Source: Frigoriglobus tundricola (GTDB lineage: Bacteria > Planctomycetota > Planctomycetia > Gemmatales > Gemmataceae). Taken from it: 64,000 bases of DNA. This document shows positions 33,864 through 43,222 of the stretch, piece after piece (positions within the stretch are counted from its first letter, which is position 1; every line of letters starts with the position of its first letter). Position numbers and translations under genes: made by a program. The notes under the pieces are model-generated. The model did not search any database, had not been told where the DNA came from, and saw nothing but the letters and a program-made list of their open reading frames with translations. Location: NCBI RefSeq assembly GCF_013128195.2, contig NZ_CP053452.2:4526001-4590000 (forward strand). Direction: 5' to 3'.

Positions 33864-34445
33864 ATGCCGCACGCGTCCCGAACACTCTCCCGCACGGTCC
33901 TGGTCGCCTGGGCGGCGGGGATGTCGCTGGTGACGGCCGGGCTGATGACCCGGCACTGGGTCCCGCTCGCCCAACCGTCGGCCGCGGACCCCGACTGGCG
34001 GGCCCGGTTCGGCCCGCGGGTCGCCGGGCCGAACCGGGGGACCTGGACCGCGGTCCACGTACTCGCCGAGGGGTGCCCGTGCTCCGACCGCATCCTGACG
34101 CACCTGCGCGCGCGGGGGCCGCACCCCGGGGTCCGCGAGCGCCTCGTACGGGTCGCCGAGGGGCCGGGGGCGGGCCTCACGCTGCCGGGGTTCGACTGCG
34201 AAACCGTGGCGCCCGCGGAACTCGTTGCCGGTTATGGGGTCGAATCGGTCCCGATGATGTTGGTTCTGGGTCCCGACGGCGCGCCGCGCTACGCCGGCGG
34301 GTACACGGCCCGCAAGCAGGGGTTCGACGTCCGGGACCGGTACATCCTGTCCGAACTGCTCGCCGGGCGGGCGGTGCCGCCGCTGCCGGTTTACGGTTGC
34401 CCCGTGTCGTCCCGGTTCGCTCGGGCCGCCCCGGACCTCCCCTGA
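33864..34445 (+). CDS. membrane-anchored thioredoxin-like protein with CPC motif
   Basis: A 193-residue protein with an N-terminal membrane anchor (TVLVAWAAGMSLVTAGLMT) and an extracytoplasmic thioredoxin-like domain. The usual CXXC is replaced by GCPCSD (Cys-Pro-Cys), followed by VESVPMMLVLGPDGAPRYAG, which resembles the thioredoxin cis-Pro strand. The C-terminus has a third Cys in VYGCPVSSRF. It is 12 bp after the MCP-like gene, so it belongs to the operon. Its role could be redox sensing for the chemosensory pathway, which is inference. Confidence 0.65.
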   Translation: MPHASRTLSRTVLVAWAAGMSLVTAGLMTRHWVPLAQPSAADPDWRARFGPRVAGPNRGTWTAVHVLAEGCPCSDRILTHLRARGPHPGVRERLVRVAEGPGAGLTLPGFDCETVAPAELVAGYGVESVPMMLVLGPDGAPRYAGGYTARKQGFDVRDRYILSELLAGRAVPPLPVYGCPVSSRFARAAPDLP

Positions 34446-34472
34446 GCGCCTGGTACGGGACCGTCGCGATTT

Positions 34473-34548
34473 CTTCTGTAGCCGGCCCCTGTGGGACCGG
34501 TGCGACGCGATTCCCCGAGCACCGGCCTCACGAGGCCGGCTCCAGAAG
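34473..34548. repeat. inverted repeat within the operon, before the kinase gene
   Basis: Left arm from 34473 (CTTCTGTAGCCGGCCCC) and right arm ending at 34548 (GAGGCCGGCTCCAGAAG) are mostly complementary around a short loop. The right half also holds the smaller palindrome CCGGCCTCACGAGGCCGG. It lies between the thioredoxin-like gene and the kinase gene. Confidence 0.75.
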
Positions 34549-34686
34549 AGTTACGGGCACCGGTGGGCCGACACCGGCGCGAATCCACGCGCCGGCGCCC
34601 GAGACGTGCCGGACGCGGCCACGGGCGGACGCCCGGTGCCCGGTTGAAACTCGGAATTGAAAGACCGACTCCTAGAGGACCGACCC

Positions 34687-36771
34687 GTGCTGGCCGCCCT
34701 GTTGCGATTCGTTCTGTTGCCCCGCGAGATGACCCGCTTCGAAGAACAGTACCTGACCCGGATGAACCGGGTCGCGCTCGGGTTCTTCGCCGCGCACCTG
34801 CCGCTGTTCGTGCTGATCGCGGCGCTCAACGGCACCGGCCCGCTGACGGCCGGCGTGCTGACGGCGGCCGTGCTGGTCGGCCCGGTCGTGGCGCTCCGCA
34901 CGTGCGGGCACCGGACCGCGTCCGTGGTCATGGGCGTGACCGCGATGCTCATGGGCGGCATCCTGGCCCACATCGGTCAGGGGCCGGTGCAGATCGAGAT
35001 GCACTTTTACTTCTTCGTCCTGCTCGCGCTCCTGGCCGTGTTCGCCAACCCGCTGGTGATCGTCGCCGCCGCCGCGACCGCCGCGGTCCACCACGCGGTC
35101 GTGTGGCTGCTGCTGCCCGCGAGCGTGTTCAACTACGACGCGCCGGTGTGGGTGGTCGCGGTCCACGCGGCCTTCGTCGTGCTGGAGTCGGTGGCCGCGT
35201 GCTACATCGCCCGGAGCTTCTTCGACAACGTGGTCGGGCTGGAGAAGATCGTGGCCGCCCGGACCGCCGCCCTGGCCGCCCGGAACCGCGACATGCGGAC
35301 GCTCCTGGACGTCGTGGACCAGGGGTTCTTCACCGTGGACGCCCGGGGGGTGATGAGCGAGGAGCGGTCCGCCGCCGTGGACCGCTGGCTCGGCGCGCCG
35401 CCGGCCGGGGCCACGCTGCCCGACTTCCTGCGGCCCCACGCCCCGGCCTTCGCCGACTGGCTCGCCCTCGGCCTGGACGACGTGTTCGCGGACCTGATGC
35501 CGGTCGAACTCACGGTCGCCCAGTTGCCGGGCCGGCTGGTGCTCGGGGACCGCACCCTGAAGTTCGAGTACGCGCCGATGAACCGGGACGGCCGGCCCGT
35601 GGGGCTCGCGGTCACGATCAGCGACATCAGCGCGCAAGTGGCCCGCGAGCGGCTGGAGGCCGAGCACCGCGTCATGCTGGCGATGGTGGAGCGGATCGGC
35701 CAGGACCGCGCCGGGTTCCTGGAGTTCGTCCACGAGGCGGAGGACCTCGTCGCCGCCCTCCCGGGGGCGCCGACCGACGACCTGACGGTCGTCAAGCGGA
35801 AGGTCCACACGCTCAAGGGGAACGCGGCCATCTTCGGGCTGGAGCTGGTGGCGGAGGCGTGTCACGCCATCGAGGACCACATCGCGGAACACGGCGCCCT
35901 GCCGGGCGCGGCGGCGTGGGAGGCGCTCGGCGCGCGGTGGCAGACGGTCCGCGCGAACCTGGGCCGGCTGGTGGGCGAGGCCGCCGCCGGGATCACGCTC
36001 GCCGACACCGAGTACGCGGACGTACTGGCGGGCATCCTCAGCAACGAGTCGCGGGACGCGCTGGCGTGGCGGGTGGCGGCGTGGCGCCTGGAGCCGACCG
36101 GAACGCGGCTGGCCCGGATCGGGGACCAGGCCAAGGCCCTGGCGAAGCGGTACGGCAAGGGCGACATCGAGGTGCGGGTGCGGGGCGGCGCGTTGCGGAT
36201 CGATTCCGAGCGGTGGGGGTTCTTCTGGTCGGCGTTCGTCCACGTCGTGCGCAACGCCATCGACCACGGCCTGGAGGCGCCCGACGACCGGTGCCGGGCC
36301 GGTAAGGCGCCCGTCGGGATCCTGGAGTTCTCGACCGAGGTGTGCCGGGACCGCTTCGTGGTGGCCGTCCGGGACGACGGGCGGGGCATCAACTGGGACC
36401 GGATCGCGGCCCTCGCCCGCGCCCGTAACGCGCCGGCCGACACGCACCAGCAGCTCGTGGACGCGCTGTTCCTGGACGGACTGAGCACGGCGGAGGCGGT
36501 CACCGACCTGAGCGGGCGCGGCGTCGGAATGGCGGCCGTGCGGACGGCCTGTGCGGAACTGGACGGGCGGGTGGAGGTGGACAGCGAGCCGGGCCGCGGC
36601 ACCACGGTCCGGTTCAGTTTCCCGGTCACCGCGATGGCCCCGGCCACCGTCGCCCTGCTGGGCCGGCACGGTATCGCGACCCCCGAGCGGGTGTTCCTGG
36701 GGGACTGGCGCCGGCCCGCTCCGGAGGCCGCGGAGCGCCCCAACGAAGTGCCCCAATCGACCGCGCTCTAG
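34687..36771 (+). CDS. membrane-bound CheA-like histidine kinase (HPt plus HATPase)
   Basis: A 694-residue kinase. The N-terminal 180 residues have five to six membrane segments (MASE-like; for example LGFFAAHLPLFVLIAALNG and FYFFVLLALLAVFANPLVIV). A PAS-like region follows (LLDVVDQGFFTVDARGVMSE), then an HPt domain with the phospho-acceptor His in RKVHTLKGNAAIFGLELV. The catalytic ATPase has HVVRNAIDHGLE (N box), VRDDGRGINW (G1) and GRGVGMAAVRTACAELDG. It ends after the ATPase and lacks the CheW-like P5 domain. I prefer the GTG at 34687 with AGAGGA upstream; a TTG at 34657 is possible. It probably phosphorylates the CheY encoded upstream. Confidence 0.85.
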   Translation: MLAALLRFVLLPREMTRFEEQYLTRMNRVALGFFAAHLPLFVLIAALNGTGPLTAGVLTAAVLVGPVVALRTCGHRTASVVMGVTAMLMGGILAHIGQGPVQIEMHFYFFVLLALLAVFANPLVIVAAAATAAVHHAVVWLLLPASVFNYDAPVWVVAVHAAFVVLESVAACYIARSFFDNVVGLEKIVAARTAALAARNRDMRTLLDVVDQGFFTVDARGVMSEERSAAVDRWLGAPPAGATLPDFLRPHAPAFADWLALGLDDVFADLMPVELTVAQLPGRLVLGDRTLKFEYAPMNRDGRPVGLAVTISDISAQVARERLEAEHRVMLAMVERIGQDRAGFLEFVHEAEDLVAALPGAPTDDLTVVKRKVHTLKGNAAIFGLELVAEACHAIEDHIAEHGALPGAAAWEALGARWQTVRANLGRLVGEAAAGITLADTEYADVLAGILSNESRDALAWRVAAWRLEPTGTRLARIGDQAKALAKRYGKGDIEVRVRGGALRIDSERWGFFWSAFVHVVRNAIDHGLEAPDDRCRAGKAPVGILEFSTEVCRDRFVVAVRDDGRGINWDRIAALARARNAPADTHQQLVDALFLDGLSTAEAVTDLSGRGVGMAAVRTACAELDGRVEVDSEPGRGTTVRFSFPVTAMAPATVALLGRHGIATPERVFLGDWRRPAPEAAERPNEVPQSTAL

Positions 36772-36781
36772 TTCCCGCCTC

Positions 36782-36871
36782 AAGTCGTAAGGTCGCAAGT
36801 CGTAAAGCCGAAGACCTGAGCGCGAATGGGCTTTCGACATTACGACTTGGGACTTACCGACTCGTGGCTCC
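36782..36871. repeat. imperfect inverted and direct repeats after the kinase gene
   Basis: AAGTCGTAAGGTCGCAAGTC and the following AAGTCGTAAAGC (direct repeats at 36782 and 36797) are partly complementary to the right arm ending near 36871 (CATTACGACTTGGGACTTAC). This forms a foldable 90-bp element between convergent genes. Confidence 0.7.
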
Positions 36872-36895
36872 ACCAGGCCCGAGTCACCGAGCGGG

Positions 36896-36952
36896 GAAAA
36901 ACTGAACCGGGAGCAGGGGAGCGCACGTTGGCACTCTCCCCGCCCCCGGTTC
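36896..36952 (-). terminator. Rho-independent terminator of the S53 peptidase gene
   Basis: On the minus strand, GAACCGGGGGCGGGGAG pairs with CTCCCCTGCTCCCGGTTC around a 14-nt loop and is followed by AGTTTTTCCCC. It is 19 bp past the peptidase stop codon. Confidence 0.65.
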
Positions 36953-36970
36953 ACTTTCCGTAACGAGTAA

Positions 36971-39900
36971 TCACCCGACGTACAAGGCGTGCTCGGAGGT
37001 GGGGAAGATCAGGCCCAGCCCCAAGGTATCGAAGTTGGGACCTTCGAGCGCGCCGAGGCCCGTCCCCGAGGCGAACAGCAGGTCCGGGACGCCGTCGCCG
37101 TTCACGTCCGCGACGCTCAGTTGCGGCCCGAGGAAGTTGCTCCCCGTCGGGGTCCGCCGCGTCGGCAGCGCGACGATCGTCTGCAGCGTCCCGGCGCCGT
37201 TGTACACCCGCGCGTAATCCCCTTCGAGGAGGTTCGCCCCGACCAGGATCTCGGCCTGCCCGGAACCGGTCACATCGCCCACCGCCACCGACACCCCGCC
37301 GACCACGTCCGCCGGGTGGAACGCCAGGAACTCGGTCACCTCGTTGCCGTACCCGTCGAACACCTTGATCAGCGGGACCGGGACCGTGGGGGTGGTGACG
37401 ATCTCGGCCTGTCCGTTCCCGTTCAGGTCGCCGGCGGCGACCTGAACGCCGACCGGCGCCTCGGGGTAGGCGAAGAACGCGTTCATGAGGGCGCCGGTCT
37501 GCCCGTTGTACACGGCCACGACCGACCCGCCGGTCGCTTGGCCGATGATGATCTCGGGGTGCCCGGTGCCGTACAGGTCCGCCACGGCGACCGAGGCGCC
37601 GCCGGTGTAGCTCGGGGGCAGCGCGAAGAACGAGTAGATCGGGGCGAACGTGATCCCGTTGAGGACGGTGACGAGGGCCGGGCCGCCCGAGGAGACGACG
37701 GTCACGATGTCGGGCGTCCCGTCGCCGGTGAGGTCGCCCACCGCGACCGCGAGGCCGCCCTGGAAGCCGGGGTAGAGGGCGTAGTTCAGGAGCGTCGGCT
37801 GGCCGTTGTTGAACACGCTGATGAGGCCGCCGCTGGTGCTGCCGACGGCGAACAGGGTCGGCGGGGGCGGTTCGAGCGTCAGGGCAGTGGAAATCGTGTC
37901 GGTGGCGCCGGAACTGTCCTGGACGGAGATCCCCAGGGAGTACGAACCCGAGGTGGTGGGCACGCCGCTGATGATGACCGAACTGCCGCTGAGCACGGCC
38001 GTCAGACCGGCCGGCAGGCCGGTGACGACCAGGCCGCTGTAGACCCCCGTACCGCCGCTGATGGTGATCGTGCCGGTGTACGGCAGGCCGTCCATCGCGT
38101 GCGCCACCGACAGGGGCTGCAGACTGACGGTCGGGGCGATGGTGAAGGTGAAGTTCCGCGACACGGTGACGCCGGCCGTATCGGTGGCGTTGACCGTGAA
38201 GGTAACGGTGCCGCCCGCGGTCGCCGTGCCGTCGAAGGTAACGGTGCCGCCCGCGGTGCTGATCGTCGGCGCCGCCAGGCCGGTGCCGCCGGCGTTAAAG
38301 GCCGTCACGGTCACGTTCGTGTACGGCGGGGTGCCGCCGCCGACGGCGATGACCGAACTGAAGAGAACGCCCGCGACCCCGGACGTGGACGTGGCGGGGG
38401 CGATGCTCAGGGCCGGGTTGACGGTCAGTGTGGCCGCCGCGGTCGTGGCCGTGCCCAACCCGTCGGTGAAGACGTCCCGGTACTCGTAGCCGCTCATGGC
38501 GGCGGTGCCGCCGGTGATTGTCAGCGTGGCGGTAGTGGCGCCGCTGTAGACGCCGCCGTTGGTGACGTTGGTGAACGTGGCCCCGCCGTCGGTGCTGACC
38601 TGCCACTGCTCGGTCAGCGCCGGGTAGCCGGTCGCGGCGGAGACGAAAGACACCGGGCTGCCGGCGTCGCTCGCCGCGTTGCTCGGGTTCGTGGTCACGA
38701 TCGGAGCGGAATTGACGTTCAGCGTGGCCGCCGTGGTCGTGGCCGTGCCGAAACTGTTGGTGAAGACGTCCCGGTACTCGTAGCCGCTCATGGCGGCGGT
38801 GCCGCCGGTGATTGTCAGCGTGGCGGTGGTGGCGCCGCTGTAGACGCCGCCGTTGGTGACGTTGGTGAACGTGGCCCCGCCGTTGGTGCTGACCTGCCAC
38901 TGGGCGGTCGGCGCCGGGGTGCCGATCGCGGCGGAGACGAAGGACGTGGTGCCGCCGACGTTGATCGTCGCGCCGCTCGGGTTGGTGGTGACCAGCGGGG
39001 CGTTCACGGACAGCGTCGCCACGGTGGTCGTGGCGGAGTTGAGCGAGTTGCGGAACACGGCCTCATATTTGTAACCGTTATCCGCAAAGGTGACCCCGGT
39101 GAGCGTCAACGTGTCGGTGGTGGCGCCGCTGTAGATGCCGCCGTTGGTGACTTTGGTGAACGAGGCCCCGCCGTTGGTGCTGACCATCCATTGAACGGTC
39201 GGCGCCGGGTTGCCGATCGCCGCGGCGGTGAACGAGACGGTCCCGCCCGACGTCGCGGCGCGGTTGCTCGGGTTCCCGGTCACGATCGGAGCGAACACCA
39301 CGTTCAGGGCCGCCCCGGTGGTCGTCGCTGTGCCCAGTTGATTGGTGAAGACGGCCCGGTACTCGTAGCCGTTCATGGCGGCGGTGCCGCCGGTGATTGT
39401 CAGCGTGGCGGTGGTGGCGCCGCTGTAGACGCCGCCGTTGGTGACGTTGGTGTACGAGGCCCCGCCGTTGGTGCTGACCTGCCACTGCTCGGTCGGCGCG
39501 GCGTCGCCGGCGACGCCGGTCGCGCTGGAGTGGAACGCGGCGTTTGAACCGGCAGTGATCGTCACGGCGGCCGGATTGTTGCTGACCAGCGGGCTGCCCG
39601 CGAGGGTCGGGATCAGCGTGTTCACGATCGGGGTGCCGATGCCGGTCGCGAGGTCGTAGCCGGCCTGCGCGCTGTAGGTTCCGTTGTCGCCCTGGGTGAC
39701 GTCGTGGAAGTCCGTGGTGTAGGACGACGAACCGTAGATGGAATAAAGTCTCGGCAACGTTTGCGTGTAGCCCGTAAGGGAGCTCAGCCCGTCGCTGGCG
39801 CGAACCTGATCGGTGATGGCAATCAAACCGGCCCAGGCCGGCGAAGACAAACTGGTGCCGCCGATCCCGCCCCACCCCCCCCACTCGGGCTGGGAGTCAT

Positions 39901-40936
39901 AGATCTCCACGCCCGTGTACGGGTCGGCCACGAAGGACACGTCCGGCGTCGCGCGATTGGTGGTGGTGAAGGGCGCGGCCGCCGCGGCCTGATAGCTGGG
40001 TTGGGACTCATAGTTGCTGATCCCCCCGCCGCTCGCTCCCCCAGCGAAATTCAACTCGTCCCAACCGGTTTCTTGCTGGTAGGCCCCGCCCCCGGCCCCG
40101 GCGGGCGAGGTCGTGTTGAGGTACAGCGAGGTGCCGCCGACCGCCACGACGTAGGGCGAGTCGGCCGGGTAGCCGGCCTGTAAGGTCGAGATCCCGTTGG
40201 ACCCGTTGTCGCCCGCGGACGCGAGGAACGTGACCCCCGGATAGGCGGAGGGATCGAAGGTCGAGTCCTGGTCGGTCTCGCCGAAATAGCCGCCGTCGAT
40301 GCCGAAGCTCATCGAGATGACCGTCGCGCCGCCGCCGCCCTGGCTCACGGGCGTGGCCGCCCAAGCCACGCCCGCATAGAGGTCGGAGCTGAAATCGGAA
40401 TTGCACTCGACCAGGATGATGTTGGCCCCGGGCGCGATCGCGTGCGCCCACTCCACGTCGAGCGCCTCCTCGGCGTCCCAGGGGTCGTTTATGGGGCTAT
40501 CGGACGGCAACTGAGTCGTACTGCCGGTCTGCGATACCACCCGGAAGCTCGGCGGGGCGGACAAGCCGAATGCCGTGTCGAACGTCGCCAGATCGCTCAC
40601 GATGCTGGGATCGTTGTAAGCGTCGATGAGGGCGATTGTCTGACCGGCGCCATTGTCGGAGGACGGGAGGCTCGTGATCCCGTAGGCGGTACGAATCGCG
40701 AGCGGCGTGTAGGCGCCGTCCGACGTGGTCCACGGCGTGTTTTCCGGGGTCAGAGCGGAACTGGTGGCCCGGATGTAAGTGGGGGCCATTTGGACCCCGT
40801 TGGGCACGACCCGGTCTTCCAGGCCCTCGATCAGAAAGCCGATGCCGACGTACACCCGGTGTTTGCGGGTCGGCAGGGTCTTCTGGCCGCGCAGGGCACG
40901 CGTCATCAGGCGGCGGATCAGGCTGTTCGCGGGCAT
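36971..40936 (-). CDS. secreted S53 (sedolisin) peptidase with Ig-like repeats and FG-GAP propeller
   Basis: A 1,321-residue extracellular protein. It starts at ATG 40936 (GAGG upstream) with a basic leader and the planctomycete LEDR motif (IEGLEDRVVP, residues about 36-45). Residues about 60-460 form a sedolisin peptidase: the Glu/Asp pair lies in DAEEALDVEWAHAIAPG, the oxyanion Asp in FLASAGDNGS and the catalytic Ser in GGTSLSSPAWAG. Next come four near-identical Ig-like modules of about 92-100 residues (each with TLTITGGTAAM or TLTLTG and VFTNxxGTATTT). A putative cadherin-like region follows, and the C-terminus is an FG-GAP/VCBS propeller (VGDLTGDGTPDIVTV, AGDLNGNGQAEIVTT). Probably a surface or secreted degradative enzyme. 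No pro-domain is evident. Confidence 0.88.
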   Translation of the reverse strand: MPANSLIRRLMTRALRGQKTLPTRKHRVYVGIGFLIEGLEDRVVPNGVQMAPTYIRATSSALTPENTPWTTSDGAYTPLAIRTAYGITSLPSSDNGAGQTIALIDAYNDPSIVSDLATFDTAFGLSAPPSFRVVSQTGSTTQLPSDSPINDPWDAEEALDVEWAHAIAPGANIILVECNSDFSSDLYAGVAWAATPVSQGGGGATVISMSFGIDGGYFGETDQDSTFDPSAYPGVTFLASAGDNGSNGISTLQAGYPADSPYVVAVGGTSLYLNTTSPAGAGGGAYQQETGWDELNFAGGASGGGISNYESQPSYQAAAAAPFTTTNRATPDVSFVADPYTGVEIYDSQPEWGGWGGIGGTSLSSPAWAGLIAITDQVRASDGLSSLTGYTQTLPRLYSIYGSSSYTTDFHDVTQGDNGTYSAQAGYDLATGIGTPIVNTLIPTLAGSPLVSNNPAAVTITAGSNAAFHSSATGVAGDAAPTEQWQVSTNGGASYTNVTNGGVYSGATTATLTITGGTAAMNGYEYRAVFTNQLGTATTTGAALNVVFAPIVTGNPSNRAATSGGTVSFTAAAIGNPAPTVQWMVSTNGGASFTKVTNGGIYSGATTDTLTLTGVTFADNGYKYEAVFRNSLNSATTTVATLSVNAPLVTTNPSGATINVGGTTSFVSAAIGTPAPTAQWQVSTNGGATFTNVTNGGVYSGATTATLTITGGTAAMSGYEYRDVFTNSFGTATTTAATLNVNSAPIVTTNPSNAASDAGSPVSFVSAATGYPALTEQWQVSTDGGATFTNVTNGGVYSGATTATLTITGGTAAMSGYEYRDVFTDGLGTATTAAATLTVNPALSIAPATSTSGVAGVLFSSVIAVGGGTPPYTNVTVTAFNAGGTGLAAPTISTAGGTVTFDGTATAGGTVTFTVNATDTAGVTVSRNFTFTIAPTVSLQPLSVAHAMDGLPYTGTITISGGTGVYSGLVVTGLPAGLTAVLSGSSVIISGVPTTSGSYSLGISVQDSSGATDTISTALTLEPPPPTLFAVGSTSGGLISVFNNGQPTLLNYALYPGFQGGLAVAVGDLTGDGTPDIVTVVSSGGPALVTVLNGITFAPIYSFFALPPSYTGGASVAVADLYGTGHPEIIIGQATGGSVVAVYNGQTGALMNAFFAYPEAPVGVQVAAGDLNGNGQAEIVTTPTVPVPLIKVFDGYGNEVTEFLAFHPADVVGGVSVAVGDVTGSGQAEILVGANLLEGDYARVYNGAGTLQTIVALPTRRTPTGSNFLGPQLSVADVNGDGVPDLLFASGTGLGALEGPNFDTLGLGLIFPTSEHALYVG

Positions 40937-41635
40937 CGACGGCACCTCAGAGGCGAGAGGGACGGGGCCGAACGGCATCACATCCCGGGCGCCTGAACAG
41001 GAACGGGATAAATTCACAAGCCTCGGATCAGGGGCCTATTGTTATAACGGCTGAGAGACAAATAATAGATAATCTGGGCTGCGTGCGAGCTACGCATCAG
41101 AACGGAGAGGTTTGGGGGATTTACCGCACCAGCCGGTGCTGAGCTTTATATACGAATCCCTTAATAATTACCCCGTCCGCAGAAAACGGACAAGATCGAC
41201 TTCCTGAGAAGATTGGGCGATTTGTTCATGGCGGGCAGGAATTGACGGCTTCGCTGGATATGACTGTCCGAGGGTCCGCCCCGAATGAAGGCAAGATACC
41301 GCCTGGCGATAGGCCGAACGGCTCACAAGTTCAGGTGAAAATTCATCTCTGACGTGATATTCGAACAGGGACACTCCGGCCGAACCCGACGTTGGGCTCT
41401 GCCGGAGCCGCGTCCCCGGAGGTCGCGAACACATCACCGGGTTCGGGTCTGATACCAAATCGGGTCGATTCATTCGTCTTCGAGCCGGCCACAAGCCATT
41501 CCTAACCTGCAGCTTGCGCCTCGCCACGCTGGTGTCGAATCACCCGATTCGGTATGAGTGCGGTCCGCCCTCCTCCCGCCGCTCCCCCTCCGCAGCGGAC
41601 CAATCGGACCACAGGGGGAGTAGGACGCGCGACGA
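40937..41635. other. intergenic region between two minus-strand genes
   Basis: About 700 bp containing the leader and promoter region of the S53 peptidase gene. It is more AT-rich than the flanks (AATAATAGATAATCTGGG near 41060). Small ORFs on both strands lack coding bias. Nothing further is supported. Confidence 0.45.
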
Positions 41636-42736
41636 TCAGAAATCGCTACCCGGAACCTCGCCGCCGGCCCGTGTCCCGAGCCCCTGCCATGTCTGCGTCG
41701 AAATCGAGTTGTTCACGAACCGCACCGAACCGTCCATGAGCAGGGCGTTGACCCCGCTCGTGTGGTGGCTGCGCGCGGTCACGGCCGCGTAGGTGGTGTT
41801 GGCGGTTCCGATGTACGTGGTGCCGTTACCCTCGGTGAACGAGTTGTAGTCCACATCGTACGTCACGCCGCTCGTGCCCCCGGCGGACCCGCCCCCCGGG
41901 CACGGCACGAGGGTGTTCGGAGGGAAGGTGGCGGTGATGCCCGTCTGGACCACCCGCGCGTCCCCCCATTCCTTGTGGCCGGAGCCCAGCGTCGTGCTGC
42001 CGCTGAGGAACTTGAGGGTGCTCCCGTACCCCTGGATCGAACCGGGGGAGGGGTAGCTGGCCGGCGGGGTTCCGGCACTCTTCAGGCTCAGAGTCAGAGC
42101 CTTCACCTCGGACACCGCCAGGGTGTTGCTCAGCCCGTCGGTGACGGCCGCGATCCGAACGCCGGCCGTACTGCCGTTCAGCGGAGTCGTGATCAGGAAC
42201 GTCCCGTCGCCCTGGGCGCCCGTGGACCAGTTGTACAGCATCCACGTCCCGAAATTGAACCCGTAGTTGATCGGGTAAATGGAGTTGCTTCCGTCCGTCA
42301 CGGGGGCCGTGTTCGGATCGCTGGGGCAGATGAACAGCGGGAGCCGCTGCTGGACGACCGTGCTGACCGCCGGGTCGCCGTCCCCGCGCGGCCCGTTCAC
42401 GTTCCCGCTGACCTTGGTGATGACGGCCGCCGAGTTGTCCTGCTCGATGTAGGGGAGGAGCCGGGCGCCGACCGCCCAGGACTCATTCGCCGTCACCCCG
42501 TTCACATCTTTGTTGGTGTACGAGTACGTGGCGGCCGGGGGGAACGAGTCGAGGGCCGTCTGGTAGTTGTGCAGCGCCAGTCCCAGTTGTTTGAGGTTGT
42601 TTTGGCACGAGAGCCGGGCGGCGGCCCCGCGGACCTTCTGAACGGCGGGCAGCAAGAGCCCGATCAGGATCGCGATGATCGCGATCACCACCAGCAATTC
42701 GATCAGGGTGAAGGCGCGAGGGTGCAAGCGGCGCAT
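41636..42736 (-). CDS. DUF1559 domain-containing protein with type IV pilin-like leader (second copy)
   Basis: A 366-residue protein. The leader is [20 protein letters not shown], followed by [20 protein letters not shown] and [12 protein letters not shown], then the C-terminal [20 protein letters not shown] typical of the family. It shares the N-terminal 60 residues almost entirely with the copy at 5651 but diverges in the middle. It is monocistronic, with gene-free DNA of 480 bp upstream. Probably a pseudopilin-like envelope protein; function not established. Confidence 0.95.
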   Translation of the reverse strand: MRRLHPRAFTLIELLVVIAIIAILIGLLLPAVQKVRGAAARLSCQNNLKQLGLALHNYQTALDSFPPAATYSYTNKDVNGVTANESWAVGARLLPYIEQDNSAAVITKVSGNVNGPRGDGDPAVSTVVQQRLPLFICPSDPNTAPVTDGSNSIYPINYGFNFGTWMLYNWSTGAQGDGTFLITTPLNGSTAGVRIAAVTDGLSNTLAVSEVKALTLSLKSAGTPPASYPSPGSIQGYGSTLKFLSGSTTLGSGHKEWGDARVVQTGITATFPPNTLVPCPGGGSAGGTSGVTYDVDYNSFTEGNGTTYIGTANTTYAAVTARSHHTSGVNALLMDGSVRFVNNSISTQTWQGLGTRAGGEVPGSDF

Positions 42737-43222
42737 GGCCGGTCTCCGGTAGTGATCGGTCGATCGTCAGGGGCTTATGGAGTCGTTTCGGCGTGGGACA
42801 GTCCCAGACGCCGCAAGCGAGAGTCGCAATTCGTGCTATTGAGACTCAGTATCATTTCATGCCTCTCACTGTATCTCGCTGAAATGCCATGTCAAGGTCC
42901 GCGGATCGAGAAAGAGGAGGGATTCACTGCGACATTCGATTTCACCTGCTGCAAGTGTCGGACAGAAGATGAGATTGGCTCTCAGGATTGTGTTGAACCG
43001 GGGAGAGCGTGGGCCGAACGGAGGGCTCTGTTCCGCGACACGCACACGAGCGAGAAATGTTTTCGGAATGACCGGAACGGCGTGGGAGGCCCAGCGGCTA
43101 CTGGCGCTCCCGGTTTGGATAGCCGTTTCGCAACGCGATCGAAAAGAGGGGATAAGCGGAGCGTGACTCCGCCGTCGCGTGGCTCACCGCGCTCTTGTGA
43201 GCCACGCGGGGCACAGTTCCCC
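42737..43222. other. intergenic region between DUF1559 and TIGR03009 genes
   Basis: A 486-bp gap. It should include the DUF1559 promoter (minus strand, upstream of 42736). At its far end (43176-43208) is a palindrome listed separately. No gene is supported. Confidence 0.45.
43176..43208. terminator. palindrome after the TIGR03009 gene
   Basis: CGCGTGGCTCAC and GTGAGCCACGCG form a perfect 12-bp stem with a 9-nt loop, 14 bp past the stop codon of the minus-strand gene. No T tract follows, so it may be a REP-type element instead of an intrinsic terminator. A smaller palindrome, GCGGAG-CGTGA-CTCCGC, overlaps the neighbouring 43157-43173 region. Confidence 0.5.

Noticed and set aside
36989..39547. 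852-codon plus-strand ORF
   Set aside because: Antisense shadow of the S53 peptidase; its Gly/Arg/Val repeats mirror the Ig-like repeats on the other strand.
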